Source of the DNA: Pirellulales bacterium
Lineage (GTDB): Bacteria > Planctomycetota > Planctomycetia > Pirellulales > DATAWG01
Assembly (NCBI GenBank): GCA_036267355.1
Contig: DATAWG010000099.1
Coordinates: 26,393 to 90,392 of the forward strand
Reading direction: 5' to 3'
Length of the DNA: 64,000 bases
Shown here in pieces: positions 9,942 through 19,500 of this stretch. A program made the translations under genes and the position numbers. The stretch's first letter is position 1, and every line of letters starts with the position of its first letter. Below the pieces are notes generated by a model. It worked only from the letters and a program-made list of their open reading frames with translations, searched no databases and was not told the DNA's origin.

Positions 9942-12101
9942 ATGGCTAAAAGCAATGCTGTTTGGGGGATCGACATTGGCCAATGCGCCGTGAAGGCGCT
10001 GCGCTGCGTGCCGCACGACGAGCCGGGCAAGATCGTTGCCGACGCATTCGATTTCATCGAGTATCCGAAAATCTTGAGCCAGCCCGAGGCCGATCCGGTC
10101 GAACTCGTCCGCGATGCGCTGAAGCAATTTCTTTCGCGCAATAAAGTGCGCGGCGACCGGGTGGCGATCAGCGTGCCTGGGCAGAGCGGGCTGGCGCGGT
10201 TCATCAAGCTTCCGCCGGTGGAAGCCAAAAAAATCCCCGACATCGTGCGTTACGAGGCGCGGCAGCAAATTCCCTTCGCCCTGGAAGACGTTGTTTGGGA
10301 CTATCAGCAGATGGCGGGCGGCAGCGAAGAAGACGGCTTCGCGCTGGAAACCGAAGTCGGCCTGTTCGCGATGAAGCGCGACCAAGCCGCCCGGGCGTTG
10401 CGGCCGTTCAACGAAGCCGCGATCGAAGTCGATATCGTGCAGCTTACGCCGCTGGCGATCTACAACTATATCGTCTTCGATCAACTGCAAGATTTGCCGC
10501 CGGTCGAGGACTACAACGCGAAAGATCCGCCTCCTTCGATCATCGTCGTTTCGCTCGGCACCGACACGACCGACCTCGTCGTGACGAATGGCTATCGCGT
10601 TTGGCAGCGCAACATTCCGCTCGGCGGAAACCATTTCACCAAAGCGCTGACCAAAGAACTGAAGCTCACGTTCACCAAAGCCGAGCACCTGAAGCGCAAC
10701 GCCCTGAAGGCCGAAGATCCGAAGGCCGTGTTCCTCGCAATGCGGCCGGTGTTCAATGATCTGGTCACCGAGGTGCAGCGCTCGATCAGCTTTTTCCAAA
10801 GTGTCGATCGCTCGGCGAAGATCGGCCGCGTGGTCACGCTCGGCAACGCGATGAAACTGCGCGGGTTGCAAAAATATCTGGCCCAGAGCCTTGGCTACGA
10901 AGTGATCGATCTCGACGAATATCGCGGGCTGAGCGGAGCCGCGGTGGTCGGAGCGCCGTCATTCCGAGAAAACTTGTTGTCGTTCGCCGTGTGCTACGGT
11001 CTGTGCCTGCAAGGTTTGAAGCAATCGCAGTTGCGCACCAATTTGATCCCGCGCGAAATTCTGCAGGATCGCTTGATTCGGGCCAAGAAGCCGTGGGCCG
11101 TCGGCGCAGTGGCAGCGATGCTGCTGGCTTGCAGCGTCGGATTCATGGGCTATTACCATGCGTTTCGAACGGCCGACGACAACGACAAGAGCGGCAGCGA
11201 AAGCGCAAAAAGCCTGAAATCCGCGGAAGTTACCGCGACGGAGGTCAAGAGCCGCGCGGATCGCTCGACCGCCGAATTCGCTACCGCCAAAACCAATTTC
11301 GACAAAGTCAAGGAAATGGGCGAGCGGCTGAGCGGCGTCCAGCCCCGGAAGATCATGTGGGTCGAACTGATGAAAGCCATCAGCGACGCCTTGCCGCGCG
11401 ACACCTCCGAACCGCCGCCGCTCGGTGTCGCCAAGCCCGAAGACCTGCAAGCCGCGCTGACCAAGAGCCGCCGGATCGTGATCGATCGGCTCGATTGCGA
11501 GCATTTCACGCGGCTCGAGGATTGGTTCGCCGATGTGAAGGACAAATACGAAGGGCCGGGCTCCGCGGTTGCGGCCGCGCCAATGGCAGGCCCAAACAAC
11601 GCCGGTCTGCCGCCTGGCCCGCCGCCGGGCGACGCAGCCCCCCCCGCCGCCGGCCCGAGCGGCGAAGGATGGGTAATCCAGATCGTCGGACATCATTATC
11701 ACAATCAAGACCCGGGCAACGAAGGGGCGGAATACATTCGCCGCACGCTGCTCCGCAACCTGATCGACAAGCCCATCCCGCTTCCCGACAAAGACGGCAA
11801 ACTGATTTCGCTGCTGCCGAAAGACATGGGAATTAGCTACCCGGTTTTGGTGCGAGCCACGCGAGCCGAGCCCGAAGATGTGCCGCTTCCCGGGGCCACT
11901 CCCGGAGATCAGCCCGGCCAGCAGCAGCAAGCCGGCGCTCAGCCGCAAACCGTGCCGGTAATGCGTTGCGACTTCACGCTCCAGTTCGTCTGGAAAGAAA
12001 CGCCGATCGACAAACGCATGGAATTGCTGGAAAAACAAAAGCCCGCGTCGGAAAAGCCCCCGGCCATGGCGCTTGGCAATCCGCCCGAAGCAAAACCCTA
12101 A
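9942..12101 (+). CDS. PilM-PilN-like fusion protein, envelope-spanning secretin system platform
   Basis: A 719-residue protein from ATG 9942 with AGAGGA 8 bp upstream. Residues 1-~365 are an actin-like PilM domain: GIDIGQCAVKALR phosphate loop, KLPPVEAKKIPDIVRYEARQ, VVSLGTDTTDLVVTNGYRVW and VVTLGNAMKLRGLQKYLAQS. A basic linker leads to one membrane helix at about 384-409 (AVGAVAAMLLACSVGFMGYY), then a coiled-coil segment and a periplasmic domain with a Pro/Ala-rich linker, the arrangement of PilN. In most bacteria PilM is a separate cytoplasmic protein that binds the short cytoplasmic tail of PilN. Here the two appear fused. It is first in a colinear series with 12210-13997, 14131-16191 and the secretin at 16570-20799. 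The PilM half is secure; the PilN half is inferred from topology and order. Confidence 0.85.
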   Translation: MAKSNAVWGIDIGQCAVKALRCVPHDEPGKIVADAFDFIEYPKILSQPEADPVELVRDALKQFLSRNKVRGDRVAISVPGQSGLARFIKLPPVEAKKIPDIVRYEARQQIPFALEDVVWDYQQMAGGSEEDGFALETEVGLFAMKRDQAARALRPFNEAAIEVDIVQLTPLAIYNYIVFDQLQDLPPVEDYNAKDPPPSIIVVSLGTDTTDLVVTNGYRVWQRNIPLGGNHFTKALTKELKLTFTKAEHLKRNALKAEDPKAVFLAMRPVFNDLVTEVQRSISFFQSVDRSAKIGRVVTLGNAMKLRGLQKYLAQSLGYEVIDLDEYRGLSGAAVVGAPSFRENLLSFAVCYGLCLQGLKQSQLRTNLIPREILQDRLIRAKKPWAVGAVAAMLLACSVGFMGYYHAFRTADDNDKSGSESAKSLKSAEVTATEVKSRADRSTAEFATAKTNFDKVKEMGERLSGVQPRKIMWVELMKAISDALPRDTSEPPPLGVAKPEDLQAALTKSRRIVIDRLDCEHFTRLEDWFADVKDKYEGPGSAVAAAPMAGPNNAGLPPGPPPGDAAPPAAGPSGEGWVIQIVGHHYHNQDPGNEGAEYIRRTLLRNLIDKPIPLPDKDGKLISLLPKDMGISYPVLVRATRAEPEDVPLPGATPGDQPGQQQQAGAQPQTVPVMRCDFTLQFVWKETPIDKRMELLEKQKPASEKPPAMALGNPPEAKP

Positions 12102-12209
12102 CACGGCTACAGGCTACAGGCGGCAGGTCGAGGAAATGCCAGCCATCGCATTGCAAGTGTCCGTCGTTCGTCCTAACCCCTGACCCTAACCCCTCACCCT
12201 TTCGTCGCC

Positions 12210-13997
12210 ATGGACCAAGTCAAGCAATATTGGGAAATCGTCAAGCGAGAGCACTTTTGGATTTTGTGCGGCCTTTCGGTGCTCATCCCCTTGGCGGTGT
12301 TCTGGGTCGCCAGCGGCCATCTGGCCGCGGCTTATGCCACTCAGAAGTCAAAGATCAGCGGCGTCAACTCGGGCGTGCAGCCGCTGATGAGCGGCGATCA
12401 TCCGAACGATCAATGGGTGCAATACGTCAACAGCGAAACCGACCACCTGCGCACCAATGTGCTCGACGCCTGGGAAAAACTCTACAACCAGCAAAAAGCG
12501 GTGCTTGTATGGCCCGCGGATTTGCGGCCCGACTTTATCGCTGCCTTCAGCAGGCCGGCCGCATCCGATGATCCACGCGCTCTGGAGCCGCTCTGCGAAC
12601 GCTATCAGAACTACGTCAAAACCGAGCTTGCTCACATGGCCGATATCGTGGACGCCGAATGGGCGCCAACGGAAGGAGGCGGAGGCGGGGCTCATCCGGC
12701 TGGCATGCCGCGCATGAATCGAGCGCGCGGACCGAATGGTCAGGAAACGGAAGAAGCCGAAGGTCCGAAAAAAACCTACATCGTCAACTGGGACGCGGCC
12801 GACGAAGGCGATCTGGTGAAGGACTACGATTGGATCGACCCGCCCTCGCCGCTCGATGTGCGCTATGCCCAGGAAGAACTGTGGGTGCTCGAAGCGATTC
12901 TCAAAGCCATCTCTCGCACCAACGTCGGCGCGACGGGCGATTTCGATGCCGTGATTCGTGAAATCGTGCGAACTCGCATCGGCTACGACGCCACCGACAA
13001 ATTCCCATTGGGCGAGGGCGCGGACCGCATCGACCGCCCACAAGGCGCTAGACGTGCTCCGGCACTCCCCGGCCCCATGGGTCCCCCCGGCGTGCCCGGC
13101 GGACCCGCGGGGGCGGCGTTCGAGCCAAAGCGCCCCATGCGCCACCGCTCGACCGATGAAGGCGCGCTCGGCATGGGCGGGCATCGCCGCCCGGCGTTCG
13201 GCATGCCGGGCGGTGGGCCAGGCCCGATCCCAGGACAAATCGGACCGGCTGGCCCCGCCGATCCCGACGCTTGGCTCAAAGATGGCCGCTATGTCGACGG
13301 CAATGGAAAACCCTTGCTCGGCTCCGATTGGGCCAATTCGACTTCGCCCGAATACAACCGCATGGCCTTCAAACTCGTGCTCGTGGCCGACGAACAGCGC
13401 TGGCAGCAATTGCTGGTCGAGCTTTGCAATTCACCCTTGCCGCTGGAAGTTCGCCAGGTGCGAATCAATGCCGATGATCGCGAAGGCGGGCACGGGCCGG
13501 CTCCCGCAGGCCACAGACCCGGCAGTTCCACTGGTCTCCACAACGTGACGGTCGAGATCGACGGTGTCGCGTATCTGATGAACCGGCCGAATCTCGCCAA
13601 GCTGGGCATCGAGGCGGCCGGCGCCGGCGCAGCGCTGAATCCGGTTCCCGCGCCGGCGGCAGCTCCCGCGGCTCCGGTTGCTCCCGCAGCCACACCGGCC
13701 AACCCAGCGGTTGCGGCGGGCCCGGCAACCGCTCCACCAGCATCGGCCGCGACCGTTGCTCCCGGCAGTGTGGTTCCGCCGGGCAGTGTGGTTCCGCCGG
13801 GCAGTGTGGCTCCGACCGCAACGCCGCCTGCTTCAGCACCGCCTGCTGCGACATTGCCCGGCACTTCGCCGGCTGCCGGGTCGGCGCCGCCCGGTCGGTC
13901 GCCAGCCGTTCCACCAACGACGCCAGCGACCGCGCCGGCAACTGCGGCTCCGGCAGGCCCGGCGGCGGGTTCGCCGGCGGCTCCTCTCAACAAATAG
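12210..13997 (+). CDS. Large single-pass envelope protein in the PilO position
   Basis: A 595-residue protein with a short cytoplasmic N-terminus and one membrane helix at about residues 16-38 (WILCGLSVLIPLAVFWVAS). A large periplasmic region follows, containing SPEYNRMAFKLVLVADEQRW and VRQVRINADD, which suggest a ferredoxin-like fold like PilO. The C-terminal ~130 residues are almost only Pro, Ala, Gly, Ser, Thr and Val, including three GSVVPP/GSVAPT units from an 18-bp DNA repeat near 13763-13815. The start ATG 12210 lacks a strong ribosome site. Its place between the PilM-PilN fusion and the PilP-position gene, the signal-anchor topology and the fold hints are the only basis for PilO. At 595 residues it is about three times longer than ordinary PilO. 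Confidence 0.65.
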   Translation: MDQVKQYWEIVKREHFWILCGLSVLIPLAVFWVASGHLAAAYATQKSKISGVNSGVQPLMSGDHPNDQWVQYVNSETDHLRTNVLDAWEKLYNQQKAVLVWPADLRPDFIAAFSRPAASDDPRALEPLCERYQNYVKTELAHMADIVDAEWAPTEGGGGGAHPAGMPRMNRARGPNGQETEEAEGPKKTYIVNWDAADEGDLVKDYDWIDPPSPLDVRYAQEELWVLEAILKAISRTNVGATGDFDAVIREIVRTRIGYDATDKFPLGEGADRIDRPQGARRAPALPGPMGPPGVPGGPAGAAFEPKRPMRHRSTDEGALGMGGHRRPAFGMPGGGPGPIPGQIGPAGPADPDAWLKDGRYVDGNGKPLLGSDWANSTSPEYNRMAFKLVLVADEQRWQQLLVELCNSPLPLEVRQVRINADDREGGHGPAPAGHRPGSSTGLHNVTVEIDGVAYLMNRPNLAKLGIEAAGAGAALNPVPAPAAAPAAPVAPAATPANPAVAAGPATAPPASAATVAPGSVVPPGSVVPPGSVAPTATPPASAPPAATLPGTSPAAGSAPPGRSPAVPPTTPATAPATAAPAGPAAGSPAAPLNK

Positions 13998-14130
13998 AAA
14001 CGTCGAACAGACATATCCGTTTTGCCACCGAAGAGACTTCAACGTGAATGGTTGCGATTGATCGGCTTACGAAGCGGGGACGACGGGGGCGAGAGATCGG
14101 GGGCGAATCGAAACGAGAAGGAACAGAGGC

Positions 14131-16191
14131 ATGAAGAAGGTCAAGTTGAAACTCGACATGGATCAGTTGAAGCAGTTCGGCATCGAACACGGCGAGAAAT
14201 TCGGTCTCGCGGCAGCGGTGCTGATCTTGGGCGTGTTCATCGTGAAGGCCGCTTCGCGCGAAACGCTTCCCGAGAATCTTTCGCCCGAGGCGATCAAGCG
14301 GAATAGCGCCACCGCCGACAGCAACCTCCGCCACCTCCGGGCCCCGCCGGCAGATCAGGATGTGAAGGGGAAAGATTTCGCGAGCACGGTGGTCAAAGTA
14401 AACAGCTTGCCGAAAGGATTGGCCGAGATTTCCCGTATTTCACAGCCTCCATTCGAGGATCCGATCAAGCGCAACGACCCGACGTTGTTCAAGGTCGAGG
14501 AGCTTCGCGCTACGCCATTTCGCGGCGGTCTTTGCGTCGTGTCGAACGGTGTGGCAGCCGCGCCGCCGATCCTTGGTCAGCAGTCGCCGCCTGCCCGTGT
14601 CGCACCCGCGCCGGCTAGCGGCGGCTTGATTCCAGGTCGGATCACGGGCCGCCCCGGCCGTCCGGCAGCTCGACCACCCGTTGCGACGACGCGCGATCCT
14701 CTAGCAGGAGCAGCCGCCGGCGGAGCGGAAGCAACGCAGCCGTTCCCCGCGGGCTTTACGCAACCCGGCCCGCAGGCGTCGGGCGAAGCCACGGGCGTGT
14801 ATGGAATCGTGGTCACCGGCTTGGTCCCCGATCAAGCCCAGCGCGAGGAATACGAACGTCGCTTCAAGCATGCCCGGCATGCCGAAGCAGAGGCCGGCGC
14901 CGGCCGCGGCCGCAATGGACCGGCTCTCGACAGCGACACGCCGAAATATGTCTGGTGTGTGTTGGAGCGCACCGACACGACTGACGGCAAGACCATTACG
15001 CTTGATTTCGGCGACATGGACCAAATCCGGCAAGACTACAAGAATCCAGATCCCACGCTGCTCAATGCGACGAAAGAGGAAGTGAACAAGCTCCACCTCA
15101 GCAGGGCGACGATGCTGCAATTGGATCGCGAGCAGAAAACATGGGCCGTTCAGGTGCCGGAAGTAGCGGCGCCGGAATTCGTGATGGAAAAATGGTTTAC
15201 ATGGCCGCTGCCCCCGGTGCTGTTGCGTGTGTGGGGCGAGGAAGCGGCACATCTGCCGCAGGTGCCGCTGGCCCCGCCCGTGGCGGCGGCCGGCCGCGGC
15301 ATGGCTCCGCCGGCGGTTCAACCGGGACCCGGACAGGCCGATTTCGGTGCGGATCCGAATGCGGCCGGAGGGGGACGCGGCGCCGCGCCCGTCTCGCGGC
15401 GATATCCGCCGATCGTCGGCGGCGCCCGGGCGCGGGCGGATGCCGAGCTCCAAGCCCAAGAGGTGCCCTACAAACTGTTCCGCTTCATCGATTTGAATGT
15501 CGAGCCGGGGCATTCGTACAAGTATCGCGTGCAAATGCTGCTGCGCAATCCGAACTTTGGACTGGAACCGCAGGTGCTGCTCAAGCCGGAAACGGCAATG
15601 GTCGCCTATAAACAGACGCCGTGGAGCGACACGTCGCCGACCGCGGCGATTCCGCAAGACACGCGGCTTTTGGGCGGCAATATCGATCGCCCGAAGCATC
15701 AGGAGCCCAAGGCGAAAATCGGCGTCTTCACGTTCGACAAGGTTCAAGCCATCGAATTGATTAAGGAATTCGAAACGGATTTGGGCGCGCTGGTGGGCAC
15801 CACCGTCGCGGATCAAACCGTCAAGGGCGTGGCCGATCCGGTGCAGCGCGTGGTCCGCGATATCCAAGGCAAATTCCGCACGCCATCGGTGCTGCTCGAT
15901 CTTCGCGGCAATGATGAAAAACTGCCCGGCACCGAAGGAATGACCGAACCGGCCGAGATGCTTTTGCTCGACGATGTCGATGATCCGGCGAACCCGCGGC
16001 TGATCGTCGTCAACGAGGCCAAGGACAAGCCGATCGTCGACGATTGGAAACAGACGCACATTCCGCCGGCGGCCCCCGCCGCAACTCCGGCTCCGGGTGG
16101 GGCTCCGAAGGCCGGCAACGGCTTGCTTCCGGGCGGCGGATTACTGCCCCCGAGAAACGGCCCGCAATCGGGCCGCCGCGGCAATCGCTAG
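14131..16191 (+). CDS. Large single-pass envelope protein in the PilP position
   Basis: A 686-residue protein from ATG 14131 with AAGGA 9 bp upstream. A charged N-terminus precedes one membrane helix at about residues 27-47 (FGLAAAVLILGVFIVKAA). There is no lipobox, unlike the PilP lipoproteins of Proteobacteria. The periplasmic part has a VYGIVVTGLVPDQAQREEYE segment, several Pro/Gly/Ala-rich linkers, and near residues 448-475 KLFRFIDLNVEPGHSYKYRV, a fibronectin-like strand pattern seen in many planctomycete proteins. The C-terminus is Gly/Pro/Arg-rich. It lies between the PilO-position protein and the secretin, so a role coupling the inner-membrane platform to the secretin is inferred. Function is not shown directly. 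Confidence 0.65.
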   Translation: MKKVKLKLDMDQLKQFGIEHGEKFGLAAAVLILGVFIVKAASRETLPENLSPEAIKRNSATADSNLRHLRAPPADQDVKGKDFASTVVKVNSLPKGLAEISRISQPPFEDPIKRNDPTLFKVEELRATPFRGGLCVVSNGVAAAPPILGQQSPPARVAPAPASGGLIPGRITGRPGRPAARPPVATTRDPLAGAAAGGAEATQPFPAGFTQPGPQASGEATGVYGIVVTGLVPDQAQREEYERRFKHARHAEAEAGAGRGRNGPALDSDTPKYVWCVLERTDTTDGKTITLDFGDMDQIRQDYKNPDPTLLNATKEEVNKLHLSRATMLQLDREQKTWAVQVPEVAAPEFVMEKWFTWPLPPVLLRVWGEEAAHLPQVPLAPPVAAAGRGMAPPAVQPGPGQADFGADPNAAGGGRGAAPVSRRYPPIVGGARARADAELQAQEVPYKLFRFIDLNVEPGHSYKYRVQMLLRNPNFGLEPQVLLKPETAMVAYKQTPWSDTSPTAAIPQDTRLLGGNIDRPKHQEPKAKIGVFTFDKVQAIELIKEFETDLGALVGTTVADQTVKGVADPVQRVVRDIQGKFRTPSVLLDLRGNDEKLPGTEGMTEPAEMLLLDDVDDPANPRLIVVNEAKDKPIVDDWKQTHIPPAAPAATPAPGGAPKAGNGLLPGGGLLPPRNGPQSGRRGNR

Positions 16192-16569
16192 CGGCGAAAT
16201 GCCAGCTTGATTTCGAACGCGCGAAACCACAAGCGTGCTCCAACGAGCGGTTGGAGCAGCGAATCGCTTGCGTTTCGCGCGTCTCTTTTTTGCGTTTCTG
16301 AACGCCCGCAATCGAGAATCGCGCCAACTGCCCTTGACCGCCTTTTCGCCCGCCGGTATCTATCCCGCTCTCTTCTGCAAATCTTCGACAGAACTTCAGC
16401 CAATCTCGTCGTGTTGAGAAGTTTGGTCGAAGACGATTCCGATTCCGGAGGTTCGCACCAACCCAAGCCATCCAGCTCCCCAGGCATTGTTGCGCGGCCA
16501 CGATGGCCACGTCGCGATCCGAGCGTTCGACAGCGGGGCTGGCAGCAAGATGCTTTTCGATGAAGGAGA
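16192..16569. other. Spacer before the secretin gene
   Basis: This 378-bp gap holds the family B hairpin at 16217-16283 and then about 280 bp with no recognised gene. It ends in GAAGGAG, which is the secretin ribosome site. The gap leaves open whether the secretin gene has its own promoter. Confidence 0.5.
16217..16283. repeat. Hairpin repeat, family B copy 1
   Basis: Left arm ACGCGCGAAACCACAAGCG, right arm CGCTTGCGTTTCGCGCGT, with a loop of about 30 bp that itself pairs (GCTCCAACGAGCGGTTGGAGC). It starts 25 bp after the stop of 14131-16191. Sister copies are at 20823, 21372 and 35784. Confidence 0.8.
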
Positions 16570-19500
16570 ATGGGGTTGAATACCACGTCAAAGCGCATCG
16601 TCGGCACGTTACTTTTTCTGGCGGGAAGTTCGGCCGGCGTCGCTCGAGCCGTGCCTCCGATGGGGCTCGTCCAAACCTATCTGGTCGCCGCGGCGATCGG
16701 CGATGATGCTACCGATGTCGGACAGGCCGACAACCTGTTGCGTCAGGCCCGCAATGCCATGCAGCAGCGCAACTGGCAATTGGCCGATTCGTTTATCGCG
16801 CGGGCCGAAGCGCTGAATCCGAAATACGGACTGTTTCACAGCGGCGACACGCCGAAGAAATGCCGCGCCGACTACAACCGCTCGCTCGGCTTGAATCCGG
16901 ACGGAACCAGTACCAGTTCGATCCCGCCGGTTTCGCTGGGCAAGGCCCAGGATCCGTTCGCCGGCCGCGACAATTCGCAGCCAGCCGCGCCCGGCGACGC
17001 GGCTTATGCCAGCCCGAGCCAATCGCAAAGCGGCTTCTCTTCCGTCGCGCAAGGCGGAGCGCCGGCGCAGTATGTTCCGGCCGATTCGACCGCGGCGCCC
17101 GGCTATCCGGCGGGCGGCGGCTATCCATCGACCGGCATGCCGTCGTTCAATCTGCCGGCTACGTCTGCACCAGATGTGGCATCCCAAAATCCGCCAACGT
17201 CGGCTGCCCAATCGCAAAGCTTTGCGCCGTCCACCGACGCCGCGGCCCGCTACAAGTGCGATGCGCTGTTGAAGGGCGCCCGCAAGGCGCTCGCGCAGGG
17301 CGATGCCCGCCGTGCCGCAACCGAATTGGAGCAGGCCAGGGCGACCGGGGTGGCTTACGGCCCGATGGAAGACAGCCCGGCGAAAGTCGATTCGCTGATG
17401 AATCGCTACAACAACCTGATGGCGCAGCAAAACCAGAGCAACACGGAAGGTTATCGCCACGAGTATGCCGGCCTGCTGATGGAGGAATCGAAAGGATTGT
17501 TGGCATGGCGGGAGTACGACGATGCCGAACGTCTCGCCAGCGATGCGCAGAACATGGGTGTTCAATACAATCCGGTCGAACAGCATCCCGACGCCTTGTT
17601 GCAAGAGATAGCCGCCGAGCGGCGTGGCGGCGGCAACGGAGCGCCGTCGACAATCAACCTGATGGCTGTCGAGGCCATGCCCATGCATCCCGTCCCCGGC
17701 CAAACGGCAAATGGCGGCGGCGACGACAAGCAGCATGCCGCCGAATTGATCCGGCAGGCTCGCGCGGCGATCGGTCGCGGCGAGCTGAATCTGGCCGAGC
17801 AACTGGCCCGCCAGGCAAGCGGATTCGCCCGGGATTCGGCCTTCGGCCCGCAGGAAGATCAGCCCGCGCTGGTGCTGCTCGATATTCAGATGGCCCGGCG
17901 GAACAATCCCTCCGGAGTGGTGATGGCGGGCGGAGCGCAAGCGAGCGATACGCAGGGCAACGGCTACGTGACGCGCTCGATTTACGATCCGAACTCCGAT
18001 CCGACGCGAAATGTCCCGGCGGCGATGGCCATGGCCCCCACGGTGCAACTGGCCGCCGATCCGAATGCATTGCAAGCCGTCGAATCCGTGCCGCCCGGTG
18101 CGAGCAGAGCGGTGCCGGCCAACCCGGTGCCGGCCAATCCTATGCCGAGCGCTCCGAACGGCGAAAACGCGCCGGAGGCCCTGCTCCTGTTCCGGCAGGG
18201 TGAAAAGGCGTTGACCGACGGCAATCGCGCGGAAGCGATGCGATTGTTCCGCCTCGCCTACGTTCATCAAGAACAACTCGATCCGGCGACCCGGGCCCGC
18301 CTGCAAGATCATCTGCAAATGCTCTACGTCAGCCCCCGGCCGGCAACCAACGGCGGCATGTTAGACGCCGCCGCCGCGCATCAGCGAATGCTGGCCGACA
18401 AAATCTCGGCCGATATTTCTCGCGCACAGAATTCGGCCCACGGCCTGCAAGCCCGCGAGCCCAGAAAGGGCCTCGAACTGTTGCAGCAACAGCGGCTGCA
18501 AATCGTGGCAATTCCGGATCTCGATCCGCAATACCGCCAGGCATTCTTGCGCCGCATCGACGCCAGCATCGAAGAGATGCAGGTGTATATCCAACGCCAC
18601 TTGGCGCAGATCGAACTCGACGAGCACAACGCGGCCGTGCATAAAGAAGTCGACGATCGTCGCAATGCCAAGCTGGAAATCGGCGAAAAGCTCGCGTCGC
18701 TGGTCGACGACTACAACAAGGCCATCGACGAACGCCGCTTCCCCCAGGCCGAACTCATTGCCAAACGAGCCGCGGAAATCGATCCCAACAACGCGGTCGT
18801 CCACCAGATGGTCACGGTGAGCAAAATGCTCCGCCGCGAAGCGCTCGATTTGGATATCAGAGGCAAGAAGGAAGACGGCTTCAACACCGCCATGCAGGAG
18901 GTCGACGAATCGGCCGAACCCTTCACGGGCGATTCGTTCAAATTCGGCAGCAGGCCGGATTGGCTGGCGCTCACCGATCGCCGCAAGCGGCTTATGGCGG
19001 AGGGCGACACGCACCGCAGCCCCGGCGATCTCGACATCGAGCAGAAGCTGACGATGCCGGTCTCGCTGAAATTCAAGCAAGCCCCGCTCAGCGAGGTGCT
19101 CGACTATCTGAAGAAGATCACGCAAGTGAACATGTATATCGACGCCGAAGGTTTGAAAGCCGAAGGAGTCTCCGGCGACGAACCCGTGTCGATCGATCTC
19201 ACGCGCGACATCCAGCTCAAAAGCGCGCTGGCTTTGATCCTGCAGCCCCTGCACCTGAACTACGTGATCAAAGACGAAGTGCTCAAGATCACGAGCGAAG
19301 ACCAGCGGCACGGGCAGGTCTACACCAAGAGCTATCCCGTGGCCGACCTGGTCATCCCGATTCCGAATTTCAGCCCGGATGGCCGGCAAGGGATCAACGC
19401 CGCTCTGCGCGAGGGCTACGATCGAATCGGCTACGGCGGCGCGTCGGGGGGCGCTTTCGGCGCCGGCACGATGGGCGCGCTGGCCGGCGATCCCAAGGGC

